A stretch of DNA of 64,000 bases from assembly GCF_900240215.1 (NCBI RefSeq), contig NZ_LT964679.1:1332089-1396088 (forward strand), given 5' to 3'. Position numbers and translations under genes: made by a program. Below are positions 34,867 through 43,210 of the stretch, piece after piece (the stretch's first letter is position 1; each line of letters begins with the position of its first letter). The notes under the pieces are model-generated. The model saw nothing but the letters and a program-made list of their open reading frames with translations. It was not told the origin of the DNA and did no database searches. Origin of the DNA: Raoultibacter timonensis (GTDB lineage Bacteria; Actinomycetota; Coriobacteriia; Coriobacteriales; Eggerthellaceae).

Positions 34867-36099
34867 GACGACAAGCGAAACATAGCATTCTCCCCGCCCG
34901 ATATCGGCCAGGCCGAAATCGACGCCGTCGCCGACGCGATGCGCTCGGGCTGGATAACCACCGGACCGAAGACGAAGGAGCTCGAGCGAAAGCTCACCGA
35001 GTTCACGGGAGCCGCAGGCGTCGCTTGCCTCTCTTCGGCGACCGCTGCGCTCGAATGCGCCCTGCGGGCGCTGGGGATCGGCGAGGGAGACGAGGTTATC
35101 ACTTCGGCGTACACCTACACCGCCTCATGCTCCCCCATCTGCCACGTGGGAGCCACCCCCGTGCTCGTCGACACCGCACCCGGCTCGTTCGAAATGAACT
35201 ACGCCGAACTCGGCGACCTCATCACCGAACGCACGAAGGCGATCGTTCCTGTCGATATCGCCGGAAGGATGTGCGACTACGATCGCATCGAGGGGGTGCT
35301 TGCAACAAAACGGGTGCTCTGGAAGCCGGAAAACGACCTCCAGCGCCTCTTCGACCGCGTCATCATCGTCGCCGACGCGGCCCACTCGCTCGGAGCCGAC
35401 TACCACGGCAGAAAGAGCGGCTCGGTCGCCGATTTCACGACGTTCTCGTTTCATGCCGTCAAAAACTTCACCACAGCCGAGGGAGGCGCTCTCGCCTGGC
35501 GCGATGCCGGTTTCGATTCAGATGAGTTCTACCGGGGAATCATGCTGCAATCGCTTCACGGACAGACGAAGGATGCGCTGGCGAAAACGCAGGCTTCCGC
35601 CTGGGAGTACGACATCGCCTTCCCGGGCTGGAAATGCAACATGACCGACATCCAAGCCGCAATCGGCCTCGTACAGCTCGAGCGCTACCCCGCCCTGCTC
35701 GCCCGCAGGCGCGAGATCATCGCCCGCTACGAAAAGGGCCTCGCCGACACCGATGCGATCCTGCTCGGGCATTACGGCGGCTGGGCTAATTCAAGCGGCC
35801 ATCTCATGCTCGTGCGGATGCCGGGAAAAAGCGAGGCGTTCCGCAACGCGGTCATCGAGGTCATGGCCGAAGACGGCGTCGCGACGAACGTGCACTACAA
35901 ACCGCTCCCCCTGTTCACCGCCTACCGCACGCTCGGGTTCGACATCGCCGACTACCCGAACGCCTACAGGCAGTACTGCTGCGAGATCACGCTGCCGCTT
36001 CATACGAAGCTTTCCGACGACGACGTCGACTACGTGGTCGCCTCGTTCAAACGCGCCCTCATCGAGGCGGATAGCAGAGTTTTGCAGGAGTCCGATTGA
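34864..36099 (+). CDS. DegT/DnrJ/EryC1 aminotransferase
   Basis: A 411-residue PLP-dependent sugar aminotransferase converting a 4-keto nucleotide sugar to the 4-amino form, as PglE and ArnB do. The PLP lysine is Lys200 in FSFHAVKNFTTAEGG; DAAHSLGADYHG supplies the cofactor-binding Asp, and GWITTGPKTKELE and ALECALRALGIG are typical N-terminal marks. The ATG at 34864 agrees with a -10 box just upstream; an ATG two codons earlier (34858) is possible. No dehydratase or acetyltransferase partner (PglF, PglD) lies in this unit; they must be elsewhere. Confidence 0.93.
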   Translation: MDDKRNIAFSPPDIGQAEIDAVADAMRSGWITTGPKTKELERKLTEFTGAAGVACLSSATAALECALRALGIGEGDEVITSAYTYTASCSPICHVGATPVLVDTAPGSFEMNYAELGDLITERTKAIVPVDIAGRMCDYDRIEGVLATKRVLWKPENDLQRLFDRVIIVADAAHSLGADYHGRKSGSVADFTTFSFHAVKNFTTAEGGALAWRDAGFDSDEFYRGIMLQSLHGQTKDALAKTQASAWEYDIAFPGWKCNMTDIQAAIGLVQLERYPALLARRREIIARYEKGLADTDAILLGHYGGWANSSGHLMLVRMPGKSEAFRNAVIEVMAEDGVATNVHYKPLPLFTAYRTLGFDIADYPNAYRQYCCEITLPLHTKLSDDDVDYVVASFKRALIEADSRVLQESD

Positions 36100-36701
36100 T
36101 GTACGCCCGCTTCGGCAAGAGGCTGCTCGATATCCTGATCGGAATCGTCGCTTTACCCTTCGTTGCCATCATACTGCTCATCGTAGCCCCGTTCATCCAC
36201 TTCGAGGACAAGGGGCCCGTCTTCTACAACGCTCCGCGCATTGGCAAAGGCGGCCGCGAATTCAAGATGTACAAGCTGCGCTCCATGAAGGTGAATGCAC
36301 CCGACCTCACGATGCCCGACGGCTCGACCTACAACGGCGCCGACGATCCGCGCATGACCCGTATGGGTACGTTCATGCGCAAAACGAGCATCGACGAACT
36401 GCCCCAAATCCTCAACGTGATCAAAGGCGATATGAGCCTGATCGGCCCCCGCCCCGATCTCGAGAGGGAAACCGAGCTCTACGAAGGCGACGAGCGCGAG
36501 AAGCTCCTCGTAAGGCCGGGCATCACCGGATACGCCGCCGTGAGCGGCCGCAACTCGCTGCCTTGGCATGACCGGCTTGCGCTCGACGTCTACTACGTGC
36601 GCAACATCTCGTTCGCGCTCGATGCGAAGATATTCTTCAAGACGTTCGCGGTCGTCTTCGCCCGCGAAGGCGTCTTCGTCGACGAAGACGAGAACGCCTG
36701 A
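36099..36701 (+). CDS. PglC-like undecaprenyl-phosphate sugar phosphotransferase
   Basis: A 200-residue monotopic phosphoglycosyl transferase that starts glycan assembly on undecaprenyl phosphate. One hydrophobic re-entrant helix (about 10-33) precedes the catalytic domain; the Asp-Glu dyad is Asp99-Glu100 in SIDELPQ, and GPRPDLERE and RPGITGYAAVSGRN follow. Small size (no extra membrane helices) equals PglC rather than WbaP. The ATG overlaps the TGA of the aminotransferase and follows GCAGGAG. Together with its neighbours it fits a diacetamido- or amino-sugar-first glycan. Confidence 0.93.
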   Translation: MYARFGKRLLDILIGIVALPFVAIILLIVAPFIHFEDKGPVFYNAPRIGKGGREFKMYKLRSMKVNAPDLTMPDGSTYNGADDPRMTRMGTFMRKTSIDELPQILNVIKGDMSLIGPRPDLERETELYEGDEREKLLVRPGITGYAAVSGRNSLPWHDRLALDVYYVRNISFALDAKIFFKTFAVVFAREGVFVDEDENA

Positions 36702-36709
36702 ACCCCGGC

Positions 36710-37963
36710 CTATGCCGTTTCGGGAGCAGCCTCGAGAGCGCGGTTTTCGGCCTCTTCCGCATCGAGGAGCTTGTCCTCGGCTTCGAGCTGCTCTGCTTTC
36801 TTGACCGCGAGCAGCATGGCAAACGCGATCGCGCATATCCCCGCCGAGAGCTTGCCGATGAGCACCGGCACGATCATCGAAGGCTGGAAGTTGGCAGTGA
36901 AGGAAAGATGGTCGCCGAACAGAAACGCACAGCAGACCGCGAAGGCAAGCGTGATCACCTTATCGCGCGCCTTGAGGTCCTTGACCATGGCGAGCAGCGC
37001 AAGCACGTTTGCCGATGCAGCGAGCAGCCCGGTTGTCGCATCCGAGCTCAATCCGAAAACCCCACCTATTTTCGCAAGAGGCTTGGCAAGATACCTCCTG
37101 ATAAGGTACACCATCGGAAACGCCCCGCACAGCATCATGCCGATTGCACCCGATACCTCGAGAGCCCTGAATATATCCTCTTCGTCAGCGATGATCGGAT
37201 CGAATCCGAACGAGCCGAAAACAGTCGTAAACACGCCGGTAAAGTATTCGATGACAGCCAGCACGAACACGAGTTTGAGCACGCTTTCGAGTACGCGCCC
37301 AAATACGATGAAGCCTTTGATCATGGCATCCGGCGCAAACCGCAGCCCCAGGGCAAGGGCGACGCAGATGATGATGAGGGGAACAAGGTTCAATCCTATT
37401 TGTGCGAAACTCAAAGCAAGCTGATACGTCGCTTCGGAGTTGGTCGAAACAACCTCGCGAATAACGGGGTTCGCAACGGCGATGATGACGCTTCCCACCA
37501 GCACGCCGATCGGAATGGCCAAAAGCCCGCTCATAACGCCGAGGGCCAGGTACTTGCGATCTTTTTTCTGCAGCATCTTCAAAGCAACGGGAATGGTGAA
37601 CACGATGGTCGCACCGGCCATATACCCCGTGATCATAGCCATCATCCAGCTCTCACGCGTTTGCGCAAGGGCGTCGGCGAGCTGATAGCCCCCCATATCG
37701 ACGGCGATGAACGTTGTGGCCGCCATCGCAGGATCGGCGCCGAGCGCCCCGTACACCGGACCGAATACCGAACTCACGAATGCAGTCAAATACGGTGCAG
37801 CAGCCATGATGCCTGCGACGGGCAAAAAGATAGGCCCGATGGAATCGATGCCCGCCACAAACTGCTGCCCAAGCTCGCTTTCGGGCTTGATTACCGACGC
37901 AACGGCACCTGCAAAGGCACATGCCATGATGATGTAGACCACGATGGTCCCGAACAGTTCCAT
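36710..37963 (-). CDS. eutH: EutH-like ethanolamine transporter
   Basis: A 417-residue membrane protein with about 10-11 helices. It aligns by eye with EutH along its length: FIAVDMGGYQLA, TIVFTIPVALKML, DRKYLALGVMSGLLAIPIG (near residues 134-152), RALEVSGAIGMMLCGAFPMV and FLFGDHLSFTA. EutH lets ethanolamine into the cell. No other eut genes or microcompartment genes are present. Instead it is the last gene of the lic-like operon, 101 bases after the LicCA fusion, so it may feed ethanolamine (or choline) to that kinase rather than to catabolism. The C-terminus has an extra acidic tail. Confidence 0.85.
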   Translation of the reverse strand: MELFGTIVVYIIMACAFAGAVASVIKPESELGQQFVAGIDSIGPIFLPVAGIMAAAPYLTAFVSSVFGPVYGALGADPAMAATTFIAVDMGGYQLADALAQTRESWMMAMITGYMAGATIVFTIPVALKMLQKKDRKYLALGVMSGLLAIPIGVLVGSVIIAVANPVIREVVSTNSEATYQLALSFAQIGLNLVPLIIICVALALGLRFAPDAMIKGFIVFGRVLESVLKLVFVLAVIEYFTGVFTTVFGSFGFDPIIADEEDIFRALEVSGAIGMMLCGAFPMVYLIRRYLAKPLAKIGGVFGLSSDATTGLLAASANVLALLAMVKDLKARDKVITLAFAVCCAFLFGDHLSFTANFQPSMIVPVLIGKLSAGICAIAFAMLLAVKKAEQLEAEDKLLDAEEAENRALEAAPETA

Positions 37964-38064
37964 ATTGCTTCCCTCTCTCGCATGCCGCGGCGGCGGCAGA
38001 ACAAACTAAAGCCGTTGATGCATGTATGCTAGAAGACGATCCCGCGATGCCCGTCCAGAGCTGC

Positions 38065-39837
38065 CTACAAAGCCGCCTCGTAAAGCCCGATGGCATACCT
38101 GCCATACGTCTTCGCGGCGCGATACCACAGGTAGAGCCATTCCCCCACGGGATCGCCCGACGACTCTTTGTAAAGAGCCCAGACAAACCAGTAGTACGCA
38201 CTTATCGCCGTATATGCGAGACAATGGCGCATCTCCGCTTCCGTCGGCTTCCCTTTGAAATACTCGGAAATCACGCCTCTCGCTTCATCGAGCGTGTAAT
38301 CGGAACAGCAGATAAACGTACCGAGATCACTCGCGTAATCGGACATAGCCGAGTATTCCCAATCGATAAGGTACATGAAGTCGTCGCGGACGAGGAAGTT
38401 CGGATTGTAGAAATCGTTGTGGCACAAGCAAGGCTCAACTCGATCCGACTTCACGAACCGATCGAGAGCATGTGCTCGATCGGACAGCTCATCGAAATCG
38501 GGGAACGACGGATATGCCCGCTCTCCGAGCAGAACAACGATTTCCTGCGCCTTCTCGTACACATCAAAGTACCACTCGGACTTCTCTCCGCTTCCATGAA
38601 GCCTGCGTGCAAGAGCTAATCCTCTCTCAACATGCGAAGGATTGTGGTAGTCGAAATCTACGCAATCAGGCAGATACCGAGACAGCTTCCACCCCTTGCG
38701 AGGATCTTCGTATATGAACGTATCGTCGATGCCGAGCCTTTTGGCGACCTCCTGCGAATACGCTTCGCTTTCCCGGTTGATGATCTCAGCGGTTCCTGCG
38801 CCGGGATGTCGGTAGACGTACAGCCCGCCAAGGCACCCAAATCGAAACGAGAGGTTGGTGAGGCCCTCTTTAAGCGGAGCAATATCGACTATATCGATAC
38901 GCTCGCACTCGAGAACGCTGCATATGTTGTCAAGAATCTCCGAATCGACGTTGTCGATAAAATCATGATCGAAGTCCCTCAGATCATCAAGGGAGTCGAA
39001 CTCGAAAATAACACCGGGCTCGAAGGGGCGCATAACCATATCGAGATCTTTGATATGGTCGATGTAAATGTCCTCCCAAAGCTTTCCTGCGGTTTCGGGT
39101 TTTCCATAATCATCTTCCAAGAACCTCTTGAAGCGGTTTGAAAAATCCCGATCGAAATACACATGCCCAAGCATGCCGTAGGAATCGACGCCACCCACCG
39201 TAACCTTGACGATCCGGTTCCCCGGTCCGACCGTCAAGCAGTATTCGTCGGTCTCGCCTTCAAAATACTGGGCCGAATAGTACGCCTGATACTCGTACGG
39301 AGAAAAGACGTTCTCGGTGAAGTAGTCATCGGAAGAGCAGATGTACGTATTGCCAAGCTGCTCCTTCACCAGCATCAACGTAGAGTTGTTGTTTCTCGTC
39401 ACGTAGTCGTCGTTCACTTTGATGGTAACGCCGAACGTATCCTCTAGATAGAAAAACGCTTCTTTCATGTACCCGACAACCACCGTTATGTCGTCTATGC
39501 CGGCCTCTTGGAGCTGACGTATCTGCCGCTCGATGAGCACCTCCCCCCGAACCTTTAAAACCCCTTTGGGCTTATCGTAGGAAATAGGGGCAAACCGCGA
39601 CGAGAAACCCGCCGCCATGATGATCGCGTTATCGACGCGATACGGCTCCAATGCGGCAAATCCCGCAGGCGTAACCTCGTAAGATTTATCGAGAAGCCCC
39701 GCATCCAGAAGATTCTTGCACGCCGCGTTGGCCGTTCCAAGCGACGCGCCGATCGCTTCGGCGATATCGCGCTGCGACCCGACCTCGCGCAAAGCGCACG
39801 TCGAAAGAATCGAAAATTCGTTCTTCAGTAACTGCAT
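38065..39837 (-). CDS. HTH + phosphocholine cytidylyltransferase + choline kinase fusion (LicCA)
   Basis: A 590-residue three-part protein. Residues 1-64 are a winged helix (EVGSQRDIAEAIGASLGTANAACKNLLDAG). Residues about 68-300 are a LicC-type nucleotidyltransferase (IIMAAGFSSRFAPIS, KPKGVLKVRGE). Residues about 305-590 are a LicA-type kinase with catalytic HNDFYNPN (from about 473) and LIDWEYS. The last two parts would phosphorylate choline or ethanolamine and make its CDP derivative; the first could bind DNA and control the genes. The layout mirrors NadR. The RBS is weak and a very AT-rich gap with symmetric TTGAAC sites precedes it. Base composition looks lower in GC than its neighbours. 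Confidence 0.9.
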   Translation of the reverse strand: MQLLKNEFSILSTCALREVGSQRDIAEAIGASLGTANAACKNLLDAGLLDKSYEVTPAGFAALEPYRVDNAIIMAAGFSSRFAPISYDKPKGVLKVRGEVLIERQIRQLQEAGIDDITVVVGYMKEAFFYLEDTFGVTIKVNDDYVTRNNNSTLMLVKEQLGNTYICSSDDYFTENVFSPYEYQAYYSAQYFEGETDEYCLTVGPGNRIVKVTVGGVDSYGMLGHVYFDRDFSNRFKRFLEDDYGKPETAGKLWEDIYIDHIKDLDMVMRPFEPGVIFEFDSLDDLRDFDHDFIDNVDSEILDNICSVLECERIDIVDIAPLKEGLTNLSFRFGCLGGLYVYRHPGAGTAEIINRESEAYSQEVAKRLGIDDTFIYEDPRKGWKLSRYLPDCVDFDYHNPSHVERGLALARRLHGSGEKSEWYFDVYEKAQEIVVLLGERAYPSFPDFDELSDRAHALDRFVKSDRVEPCLCHNDFYNPNFLVRDDFMYLIDWEYSAMSDYASDLGTFICCSDYTLDEARGVISEYFKGKPTEAEMRHCLAYTAISAYYWFVWALYKESSGDPVGEWLYLWYRAAKTYGRYAIGLYEAAL

Positions 39838-39860
39838 GAAATATCCCTATCGTATTAAGC

Positions 39861-39956
39861 GTTCACAATAAGATATTTTACGATAATTTTGAACAATATT
39901 TACCAATAATTGATAAATATTTGTTCAATTCATATAAACTGTATTAATAATTGAAC
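39861..39956. promoter_or_regulatory. AT-rich 96-bp dyad with four TTGAAC-type half-sites
   Basis: Half-sites GTTCAC (39861-39866), TTGAAC (39889-39894), GTTCAA (39923-39928) and TTGAAC (39951-39956) lie symmetrically about position 39908.5 at spacings of 28, 34 and 28. The inner pair extends to near-identical 14/15-bp arms containing TTGAACAA and TATTTA. This is the best candidate operator for the HTH domains of the LicC-type proteins; binding is inferred. Confidence 0.65.
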
Positions 39957-40853
39957 CTATGATACATAGGCGGCATCGATTTCCTGGAGTTCTCGGAATG
40001 TATCTATCTCGGCGATATCGTCAAACGAGCATTCCCTGATGCGCACGGTATAGTGCTCCGAGAAGTACCTCAACGCAACCTCGTCCCAATAACGCTCTTT
40101 ACCGCCCGGCATTTCATAGGTTGCAACGATATCTCGAGAGAGCTTTTTCCCGTCCTCTGCAGTCCAGTACGAAATCCCGAACATATGATGGCAATCAACT
40201 CCCCCAACCGTCAGGTTGGTGATGACGCCGCGCTTCGTTTCGAAGCACCAATCATCGGTAACCTCTACGGGAACGCCGAGATAGTTGGAATCGTACTGGT
40301 ACTTGGAAACGAGCTTGGGATTCGAAAGCAAAAGATCGGATTCGAGCACATAGGCGTTCTCGAGAAGGTCTTTAGCCGCCAAAGCAGACGATATGTTGTT
40401 TGCTTCGTTGTACTGGGGATTCTCTATGAATCGAATGTTCGGGTACTGATAGAGAAGCTGATCGAACTGCTCGGCAAGATAGCCGCGAACAACGTATACC
40501 TCCTCGATACCGGCCGCGTACACCGCATCGAGAAGCGAATCGATAATGCGTCGGCCATGCACGCGAATAAGGGGCTTGGGGGTATTGAGCGTAATGGGAA
40601 CGAGCCTCGTGCCAAACCCGGCCGCAACAAGCACAGCCCGTTTTACCCGATACGGCTCCAACTCCTCGAGCCCACGCGAAGTAAGCGCAGCTTCATCGAT
40701 AAGGTTGCGCTCGACAAGCTCCGACACAACCTTGTTTACCGTTCCAACCGAAAAGCCAACCGCTGCCGCAATCTCCCTTTGAGTCATGGGCGAATCGCTC
40801 GCCTCGAGGGTTGATAGTATCTTGAACTCTTTATACTCTAGCGAACCGCGCAT
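39957..40853 (-). CDS. HTH + LicC-type nucleotidyltransferase
   Basis: A 298-residue two-part protein. Residues 1-66 form a winged helix (SPMTQREIAAAVGFSVGTVNKVVSELVERN). Residues about 70-298 form a LicC-type cytidylyltransferase with VLVAAGFGTRLVPITLNTPKPLI, AGIEEVYVVRGYL and an acidic metal site near YVLESDLLL. It is a shorter paralogue of the LicCA fusion behind it and lacks the kinase. Its ATG overlaps the permease end by 16 bases, so it belongs to the transporter operon. It may be a second cytidylyltransferase with different substrate, or mainly a regulator. Confidence 0.88.
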   Translation of the reverse strand: MRGSLEYKEFKILSTLEASDSPMTQREIAAAVGFSVGTVNKVVSELVERNLIDEAALTSRGLEELEPYRVKRAVLVAAGFGTRLVPITLNTPKPLIRVHGRRIIDSLLDAVYAAGIEEVYVVRGYLAEQFDQLLYQYPNIRFIENPQYNEANNISSALAAKDLLENAYVLESDLLLSNPKLVSKYQYDSNYLGVPVEVTDDWCFETKRGVITNLTVGGVDCHHMFGISYWTAEDGKKLSRDIVATYEMPGGKERYWDEVALRYFSEHYTVRIRECSFDDIAEIDTFRELQEIDAAYVS

Positions 40854-42436
40854 TCCTGCCTGCTCCTTATTGCCCTTTTAATACCCGCCATTATCAGTTT
40901 AAGCACAACGTTCGTGCCGAGAATCATCAGAGAAACAAACGCCGTGCATTCGGTAAGCCGTTGCGCATCAAGGTCGGTGATGAGCAGCGCAAGCGGCATA
41001 TCGAGCGTCGTGGCCAAAAACGCCACCGCCGAAATGGTCACCATGCAGTTAACGAAAAAGTACGAAAACATTTCAACGATGGTCTCGGACGTCTGAGGAA
41101 TGAGAACATCCTTCAGAATGCTCGCCCGACTGATCCCCATGGTCGAGCCGACGGCTTCGAGATTTTCATTTACCTTGCCGAGCGAATTGTAGGCCATGAG
41201 GTACGGCGACGCAAAGAAGTGCACCAGATTTGCAAGAATGAGTATCGCAAACGTGCCATAGATGAAGGTCCCCTTGAAGAACAGCACATAAGACAAGCCG
41301 AGAACGATGCCGGGGATGGCGAGCGTTGTTATGGCAACGAGATGCAGGATCTTCGCCGAGCGACCCTTTATCCGCGCCGTAATATAGCCGGCGAAATAAG
41401 CAAGCAGCGTACCGATCACCGATACCGCAAGGGCGATCAGCAACGAGTTCACCCAATAGTCGCCAGCGTTCATATTGAAGGATCGCCCGACGTTTGCAAA
41501 GGTAAACGATAGGTCGATCGGATACTTGGTCACGAACGACACGATTGCAAACGAGCAGAGCGGCAGCAGAATGAACAAGGACATGCCCAAGCTCATCAAG
41601 TAGCCGAGCGCATCGCGTACCCGGTTTTTCGCAATGGCAAACCCCCTTGATACAAAAGAGAGCTTTCCCTTGTCGGCATTGAGCATATCGACGAGAAACG
41701 CTACCACGGCGGGAATGAGCAGTACGAAACCGATAGCAACACCGGTATCAAAATTCATCAGACCAATGACCTCCTGATACATGAGTACCGGAAGCGTCGT
41801 GCATTTGCCTCCCACCATAAGAGGAACGCCGTAATCGGTTACCACGAGCGTGAACGTGGCGAACACGGCCGATATGAGGGGCTTGCGAAGATACGGCAAC
41901 GTGATGCTCAGAAACTGGTGCGTCTTGGGAATACCGAGAATATCCGCCGCCTCGTAAGGCAGCGCGTCCTCGTATTTGAGCACATCGTAAACAATAAGGA
42001 AAGCCGAGGGAAACGAATAGAGCACCGAACCCATAACGATGCCCCAGAACCCGTAGATGGACCCGTCAAGGAAAAACAGGTTCGTGATGATGCCGTTCGA
42101 GCCGAAAAGAAACACCAAACCCATTCCATGGGCGAGCGACGGAATGAGCATCGGCAGCGTCATGAGCACGCCGATCGCCGCCTTCCCGCGAATATTGGTG
42201 CGGCAGAGCACCCAGGCCATGGCGATCGCCAGCCCGACCGCGATAACCGTCGACGTCAACGCCACCGCAACCGAGTTGATGCATGCGGTAATAAACTGTT
42301 CGGTACCGAAAACCGCCTGGGCTCCGGGGTTCGCGAGGTTCGCAAACAGCCCCAGCAACGGCAGGATAGCCGCAAACAAAAAGAAAAGCGCAAGCACAAT
42401 GCGCGTTACCGTGAGCCTTGCCTTTCCTCCTCCCAC
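40838..42436 (-). CDS. ABC transporter permease, fused two-domain type
   Basis: A 532-residue permease with about 12 helices, made of two binding-protein-dependent permease halves in one chain, as in AfuB/FbpB-type iron and 2-aminoethylphosphonate-type importers. Coupling loops are visible near YEAADILGIPKTHQFLSITLP (about 181-201) and LEAVGSTMGISRASILKDVLIP (about 428-449). The GTG at 42436 follows TAGGATATC next to the stop of the ATPase gene. With the linked LicC/LicA genes it may carry choline, a choline ester or a phosphonate; the substrate is not set by sequence. Confidence 0.87.
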   Translation of the reverse strand: MGGGKARLTVTRIVLALFFLFAAILPLLGLFANLANPGAQAVFGTEQFITACINSVAVALTSTVIAVGLAIAMAWVLCRTNIRGKAAIGVLMTLPMLIPSLAHGMGLVFLFGSNGIITNLFFLDGSIYGFWGIVMGSVLYSFPSAFLIVYDVLKYEDALPYEAADILGIPKTHQFLSITLPYLRKPLISAVFATFTLVVTDYGVPLMVGGKCTTLPVLMYQEVIGLMNFDTGVAIGFVLLIPAVVAFLVDMLNADKGKLSFVSRGFAIAKNRVRDALGYLMSLGMSLFILLPLCSFAIVSFVTKYPIDLSFTFANVGRSFNMNAGDYWVNSLLIALAVSVIGTLLAYFAGYITARIKGRSAKILHLVAITTLAIPGIVLGLSYVLFFKGTFIYGTFAILILANLVHFFASPYLMAYNSLGKVNENLEAVGSTMGISRASILKDVLIPQTSETIVEMFSYFFVNCMVTISAVAFLATTLDMPLALLITDLDAQRLTECTAFVSLMILGTNVVLKLIMAGIKRAIRSRQECAVR

Positions 42437-42442
42437 GATATC

Positions 42443-43207
42443 CTACGCCTCCATGAATCGCGCGAGAGAATCCATCTTGATGCGAAGGTTCTCGACCACG
42501 AAATCGGACACGTACTTGTCAGCCGGATTCGCTATGATCTCCTCGGGAGTCGCCAGCTGGTGGATCCTTCCTTCGCCCATCACCATAACGCGATCGGACA
42601 AAGCGAACGCCTCTTCCTGATCATGGGTGATATATATCATCGTCGTGCCAAACTCACGCTGAATGCGCTTGAGCTCGCCGCGCAGCGATAACCTTGTTTC
42701 CACATCGAGAGCGCTCATGGGCTCGTCGAACAGAATAATGTCCGGATTGAGCGCCAGCGTACGCGCAATGCTCACCCGTTGCTGCTGGCCTCCGGATAGC
42801 TGGTGGATCTTTTTGTCGAGGTGCTCCGAAAGCCCCAACTGATCGAGTACCGCGGTAGCGACTTCACGACGCCGAGACTTGAGTTCGGCATTGAACCTGA
42901 GCGCATACTCGACATTGCCTAAAACCGTCATGTTCTCGAAGAGTGCATAGTCCTGGAATACAATGCCCATATGCCGCTCATCCGGCCTTGCGCGCGTGAT
43001 GTCCATCCCGTCAAGCGATACCGTACCCTCGTCAGGGGCAAGTAGACCGATGAGAATCCTCAGCGTAGTCGTTTTACCGCACCCCGACGGGCCGAGAATC
43101 GAAAGGAATTCTCCGTCATACACATCGAAATCAAGACCGTGAAGCGTATCGGACCCATCGAATCGCTTGGTAAGTCCCCTAATGGACAGCTTGGTCGTTT
43201 CGCTCAT
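42443..43207 (-). CDS. ABC transporter ATPase (PotA/FbpC-like)
   Basis: A 254-residue importer ATPase. Walker A is GPSGCGKTT (38-46), the signature is LSGGQQQR, Walker B is IILFDEPMSALD and the H-loop is ITHDQEEA. The C-terminal TOBE sensor domain of PotA-like proteins is absent, so the protein is shorter than the usual 350 residues. It follows the binding-protein gene by three bases. It energises the two-domain permease. Confidence 0.92.
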   Translation of the reverse strand: MSETTKLSIRGLTKRFDGSDTLHGLDFDVYDGEFLSILGPSGCGKTTTLRILIGLLAPDEGTVSLDGMDITRARPDERHMGIVFQDYALFENMTVLGNVEYALRFNAELKSRRREVATAVLDQLGLSEHLDKKIHQLSGGQQQRVSIARTLALNPDIILFDEPMSALDVETRLSLRGELKRIQREFGTTMIYITHDQEEAFALSDRVMVMGEGRIHQLATPEEIIANPADKYVSDFVVENLRIKMDSLARFMEA

Positions 43208-43210
43208 GGT

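Noticed and set aside
36710-37963. Ethanolamine catabolism locus
   Set aside because: Only the EutH-like transporter is present; no EutBC, shell or alcohol dehydrogenase genes lie nearby.
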